64,000 bases of DNA from Raineya sp. GTDB taxonomy: Bacteria; Bacteroidota; Bacteroidia; Cytophagales; Thermonemataceae. The notes beneath the pieces were generated by a model. That model saw only the letters and a list, made by a program, of their open reading frames with translations, was not told the origin of the DNA and ran no database searches. Of this stretch, positions 61,678 to 64,000 are shown piece after piece. Made by a program: the position numbers and the translations under genes. Every line of letters begins with the position of its first letter. Positions within the stretch are counted from its first letter, which is position 1. The DNA lies in contig JALONN010000015.1 in NCBI GenBank assembly GCA_025454915.1, positions 1 to 64,000 on the forward strand, read 5' to 3'.

Positions 61678-62493
61678 ATGACAAGCCAACAATTTACAGC
61701 CAGTCCCAGTTTTAACGAAGCATATTTTAGTATAGAAAAAGTAAATGCTCTGAAACAAGATTTTCAGAATGCAAAACCCTATACACACATCATTATGGAT
61801 AACTTCCTTAAAAGTGATGTTGCCGAAATGTTACACACCCAATTTCCACCAACTGAAAAACTTGCCAAACATTATGACGGTTTGAATGAAAATAAATCGG
61901 AAGGAGCTAATTTTGGCGATTTTCATCCTGCTTTTGCTGAATTGCGTAGAGATTTGATGAGTAAAGAATTTGCCCAATGGATGGCAACAGTTACAGGGAT
62001 TGATGATGTTTTTGTAACAGATGATAATTTGGGTTGTGGGCTGCACGAAGGAAAAAATGGTAGTTTTTTGGACGTACATATTGATTTTAATATTCATGCT
62101 GAAAAAAATGTACATAGAAGGCTTAATATGCTTATTTACATGAACAAAGATTGGAAGCCCGAATATGGTGGCGACCTTGAAATGTGGAATGCAGATATGA
62201 CTAACTGTGATAAAAAGGTAGCTCCATTGTTCAATAGAGCTGTAATTTTTGAAACCAACGAAATTTCGTATCATGGATATTCAAAAATTACGGTTCCCGA
62301 AGGTATGACCCGTAAATCTATTTATACTTATTTCTATACAGATATTCGTGATGGTGCTGTGAAATATCATGATACAATTTTCAAGGCTCGTCCTGATGAT
62401 ACACTTACCAAAAAAATAGCTACTTCTGCAAAAGAAACACTTAAAAACTTTATTAAAAGACAATTACGTAAATTTGGAGTAACGCTTAAATAG
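61678..62493 (+). CDS. 2-oxoglutarate/Fe(II)-dependent oxygenase family protein
   Basis: The 271-residue protein has the metal triad of the prolyl-4-hydroxylase-like 2OG-Fe(II) superfamily: H-x-D in LDVHIDFNIH and a distal His in ISYHGYSKI, with the 2OG-binding Arg in TRKSIYTYFY. NMLIYMNKDWKPEYGGDLEMW is the usual core strand region. The substrate is unknown; relatives are often found near glycan synthesis genes. It ends 2 bp before gatC, implying cotranscription. Confidence 0.87.
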   Translation: MTSQQFTASPSFNEAYFSIEKVNALKQDFQNAKPYTHIIMDNFLKSDVAEMLHTQFPPTEKLAKHYDGLNENKSEGANFGDFHPAFAELRRDLMSKEFAQWMATVTGIDDVFVTDDNLGCGLHEGKNGSFLDVHIDFNIHAEKNVHRRLNMLIYMNKDWKPEYGGDLEMWNADMTNCDKKVAPLFNRAVIFETNEISYHGYSKITVPEGMTRKSIYTYFYTDIRDGAVKYHDTIFKARPDDTLTKKIATSAKETLKNFIKRQLRKFGVTLK

Positions 62494-62495
62494 CC

Positions 62496-62783
62496 ATGAA
62501 CATAGATAAACAAACCTTGCAAAATATAGCTCATCTGGCACGATTGGAGTTTGAAGAGCAATCTGAAATTAAAATGATTGGAGAAATGAGCAAAATATTG
62601 AGTTGGATGGAAAAACTCAATGAAATTGATACAGAAAATGTACAGCCTCTCATTCATATCTCTCAGGAAATCAATGTACTCCGAGAGGATGAAGCAAAAA
62701 CTTCTTTAGATCATGAAAAGGGCTTATTAAATGCCCCTAAAAGAGATGCCAATTATTTTAGAGTACCCAAAGTGATTGAATAA
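62496..62783 (+). CDS. gatC: Asp-tRNA(Asn)/Glu-tRNA(Gln) amidotransferase subunit C
   Basis: The 95-residue protein has the GatC pattern: TLQNIAHLARLEFEEQSE, the central helix ILSWMEKLNEIDTENVQPL and the C-terminal LLNAPKRDANYFRVPKVIE. It stabilises GatA in the tRNA-dependent amidotransferase; gatA and gatB are not in the window. Confidence 0.94.
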   Translation: MNIDKQTLQNIAHLARLEFEEQSEIKMIGEMSKILSWMEKLNEIDTENVQPLIHISQEINVLREDEAKTSLDHEKGLLNAPKRDANYFRVPKVIE

Positions 62784-62806
62784 AGCCAAAATTAGATAGA
62801 CAGCAT

Positions 62807-62845
62807 ATACCAACATAGCAGAATCCTATGTTGGTATTTTTTTGT
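62807..62845 (+). terminator. Intrinsic terminator after gatC
   Basis: ATACCAACATAG pairs with CTATGTTGGTAT (7-nt loop) and is followed by a T-run, 24 bp after the gatC stop. Confidence 0.9.
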
Positions 62846-62866
62846 CCTAAAAGCGTACATTTTTTT

Positions 62867-62880
62867 GTCCGCAAACGGAC
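62867..62880. promoter_or_regulatory. Short perfect palindrome upstream of the sigma factor gene
   Basis: GTCCG-CAAA-CGGAC is a 5-bp inverted repeat preceded by two copies of TTTTTTTGTCC (62837 and 62860). It lies about 160 bp before the sigma factor start and may be an operator. Confidence 0.4.
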
Positions 62881-63000
62881 ACTCACTATACTTATTGTGT
62901 GAATACAAATATTTTTTTTCAAAAAAAATGTGCTTTTTTAGTCTTGTTTTGCATTTTTTTGATTTTGGCATAAAATATTTTGACTTTTGGAATGATTTTG

Positions 63001-63030
63001 ACAAATACTTTGGTGTACCTAAGTATTTGT
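63001..63030 (+). promoter_or_regulatory. Inverted repeat in the 5' region of the sigma factor gene
   Basis: ACAAATACTT (63001-63010) and AAGTATTTGT (63021-63030) are a perfect 10-bp inverted repeat with a 10-nt loop, ending 3 bases before the ATG at 63034. It could be an operator or an RNA hairpin that hides the ribosome-binding region. Confidence 0.6.
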
Positions 63031-63033
63031 GAT

Positions 63034-63639
63034 ATGAAAAATCCAGTTCTTACCGATGGCGTTCTTCTAGCTTTGTATGCTAAAAATAATGATGAAAAAG
63101 CTTTCAATAAATTATTACAAAAGCATAGAAGTAAAATATATGCAGTAATCTATAATATCGTAAAAGATAGAGACCTTGCTGAAGATTTACTACAAGATAC
63201 GTTCGTTAAAATCGTTCGTACCGTACAACAAGGTAGCTACAACGAAGAAGGTAAATTTTTGCCTTGGGCTTGCCGAATAGCTCATAACCTTGCCATTGAT
63301 TACTTCCGTAAGAATAAAAAAGCTACTTGGGTAGAGCTTGAAGAAAGAAAAGAAGTAAATAATCATCTGAATTTCTCAGAAGAATCCGTAGAGAAAGTGA
63401 AAATCAGAACGGAGTTAAATGAAAAATTAGGCAAACTCATAGAAAGCCTTCCTAAATCTCAGAAAGATGTACTTGTAATGCGTCATTTTTCAGATATGAG
63501 TTTCCAAGAAATTGCACAAAAAACAAATGTAAGCATCAATACTGCATTGGGACGTATGCGTTATGCCCTGATAAACCTACGTAAACAAGCAGAAAAATAC
63601 GATTTGAATTTTGGTGAATATTTAATGGCTTATTGTTAA
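63034..63639 (+). CDS. RNA polymerase sigma-70 factor, ECF-like
   Basis: The ATG at 63034 (201 residues) is preferred; the longer open frame passes through the inverted repeat. Region 2 is clear (YNIVKDRDLAEDLLQDTFVK, FLPWACRIAHNLAIDYFRK) as is region 4 (LPKSQKDVLVMRHFSDMSFQ, EIAQKTNVSINTALGRMRYA). The AIDYFRKNKKATWVELEE linker replaces region 3, as in ECF factors. No anti-sigma gene is adjacent: endonuclease III follows. Targets are unknown. Confidence 0.92.
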   Translation: MKNPVLTDGVLLALYAKNNDEKAFNKLLQKHRSKIYAVIYNIVKDRDLAEDLLQDTFVKIVRTVQQGSYNEEGKFLPWACRIAHNLAIDYFRKNKKATWVELEERKEVNNHLNFSEESVEKVKIRTELNEKLGKLIESLPKSQKDVLVMRHFSDMSFQEIAQKTNVSINTALGRMRYALINLRKQAEKYDLNFGEYLMAYC

Positions 63640-63742
63640 GCATACATACTGCTGAAAGTACACTAGATACCACTTAAAACTCTTGAAAACTTTTTTTTGA
63701 TAGCGTTTGTTTCTTTCTTTGTAAAATATCCTTCAACCAGCT

Positions 63743-64000
63743 ATGACAAAGAAACAACGCTATCAATTTTTAATAGGCTATTTTACAGAGAATTTCCCTG
63801 AGCCACAAACAGAACTTGTTTACGAAAACCCTTTTCAATTGCTTGTGGCAGTAGTTCTTTCTGCTCAATGTACCGATAAAAGAGTTAATTTAGTTACACC
63901 AGCACTCTTTGAGGCTTTTCCAACACCCCAAGATTTGGCTAAAACAACTTTTGATGAGCTTTTTCCTTATATCAAAAGTATATCTTACCCCAATAATAAA
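63743..64000 (+). CDS. nth: Endonuclease III, 3' partial
   Basis: 86 codons are visible from ATG 63743 to the right edge without a stop. They read MTKKQRYQFLIGYFTENFPE, NPFQLLVAVVLSAQCTDKRV and a helical continuation LFEAFPTPQDLA, matching the N-terminus of Nth DNA glycosylase/AP lyase. The helix-hairpin-helix and Fe-S parts lie outside the window. Confidence 0.92.
   Translation, partial: MTKKQRYQFLIGYFTENFPEPQTELVYENPFQLLVAVVLSAQCTDKRVNLVTPALFEAFPTPQDLAKTTFDELFPYIKSISYPNNK

Noticed and set aside
62843..62870. TGTCC pair resembling the LytTR operator
   Set aside because: The spacing is 23 bp rather than 21 and the motif lacks the following A[C/T/G]T; it sits in a terminator's T-run.
62980..63033. 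Longer sigma factor start at 62980
   Set aside because: The added residues are unrelated to the family and are encoded by the inverted repeat; ATG 63034 matches the expected N-terminus.
1..64000. tRNA, rRNA, insertion sequences or prophage
   Set aside because: No tRNA-like arms, transposase or integrase motifs, or target-site duplications were seen in the intergenic regions or ORFs.

Overview
The window is a contiguous, AT-rich chromosomal segment from a member of the Bacteroidota, most likely a gliding Cytophagales-type bacterium. This is inferred from gene content: a type IX secretion (T9SS) substrate with a gliding-associated C-terminal domain, PorP/SprF, a PorE-like OmpA protein, GldF, GldB, GLPGLI, DUF4295 next to rpmG, LytS/LytTR pairs, and promoters fitting the Bacteroidota pattern TTTG-N18-20-TAnnTTTG. 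I see no phage, transposon, CRISPR array, rRNA or tRNA.

Layout. 1-6.2 kb: T9SS module (giant repeat adhesin cut by the left edge, PorP/SprF, OmpA/PorE-like). 6.3-13.3 kb, minus strand: a cysteine/sulfite/siroheme operon (cysE-cysK-cobA-cysJ-cysI-siroheme synthase) preceded by two tandem Cys-rich leader peptides, each followed by an intrinsic terminator. 13.4-19.7 kb, plus: LytS kinase, LytTR regulator and an efflux system (TolC-like, HlyD-like, MacB-like permease, ATPase), with 21-bp-spaced direct repeats before both the regulator pair and the pump. 19.7-23.6 kb, minus: two PLP decarboxylase paralogs (one lacking the PLP lysine) and two GNAT paralogs. 23.7-28.8 kb: a 1720-residue Ser/Thr kinase/AAA/GAF/histidine kinase. 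29-33 kb: rpmG and DUF4295, a TPR/SpoIIE phosphatase, a MuiA-like protein. 33.3-39.1 kb: outer membrane protein with coaX, then GLPGLI and a TonB-receptor-like barrel. 39.2-41.1 kb, minus: a sterol desaturase fused to DUF2147, and a lipoprotein. 41.3-45 kb: second LytS/LytTR pair with a mirrored four-site operator region, gldF, carA. 45-46.8 kb, minus: exonuclease, SiaB, SiaC. 46.9-52.3 kb: gldB-like, FAD oxidoreductase, propeller/Omp85-like protein. 52.5-55.6 kb, minus: lipoprotein, extradiol dioxygenase, asparagine synthase. 55.7-64 kb: phenylalanine hydroxylase, a candidate small RNA/attenuator, nadD, an unknown gene, mtaB, a TM protein, chromate transporter, 2OG oxygenase, gatC, an ECF-type sigma factor and the start of endonuclease III.

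The most notable signals are: (1) tandem cysteine-codon attenuators upstream of the sulfur operon, with mutually exclusive RNA pairings that can be drawn base by base; (2) the decarboxylase/pseudo-decarboxylase/twin-GNAT cluster beside a giant kinase; (3) two separate LytTR systems whose likely operators can be read as 21-bp direct repeats; (4) a sterol desaturase-DUF2147 fusion. All function calls rest on sequence reading and motif recognition; no database search was possible.
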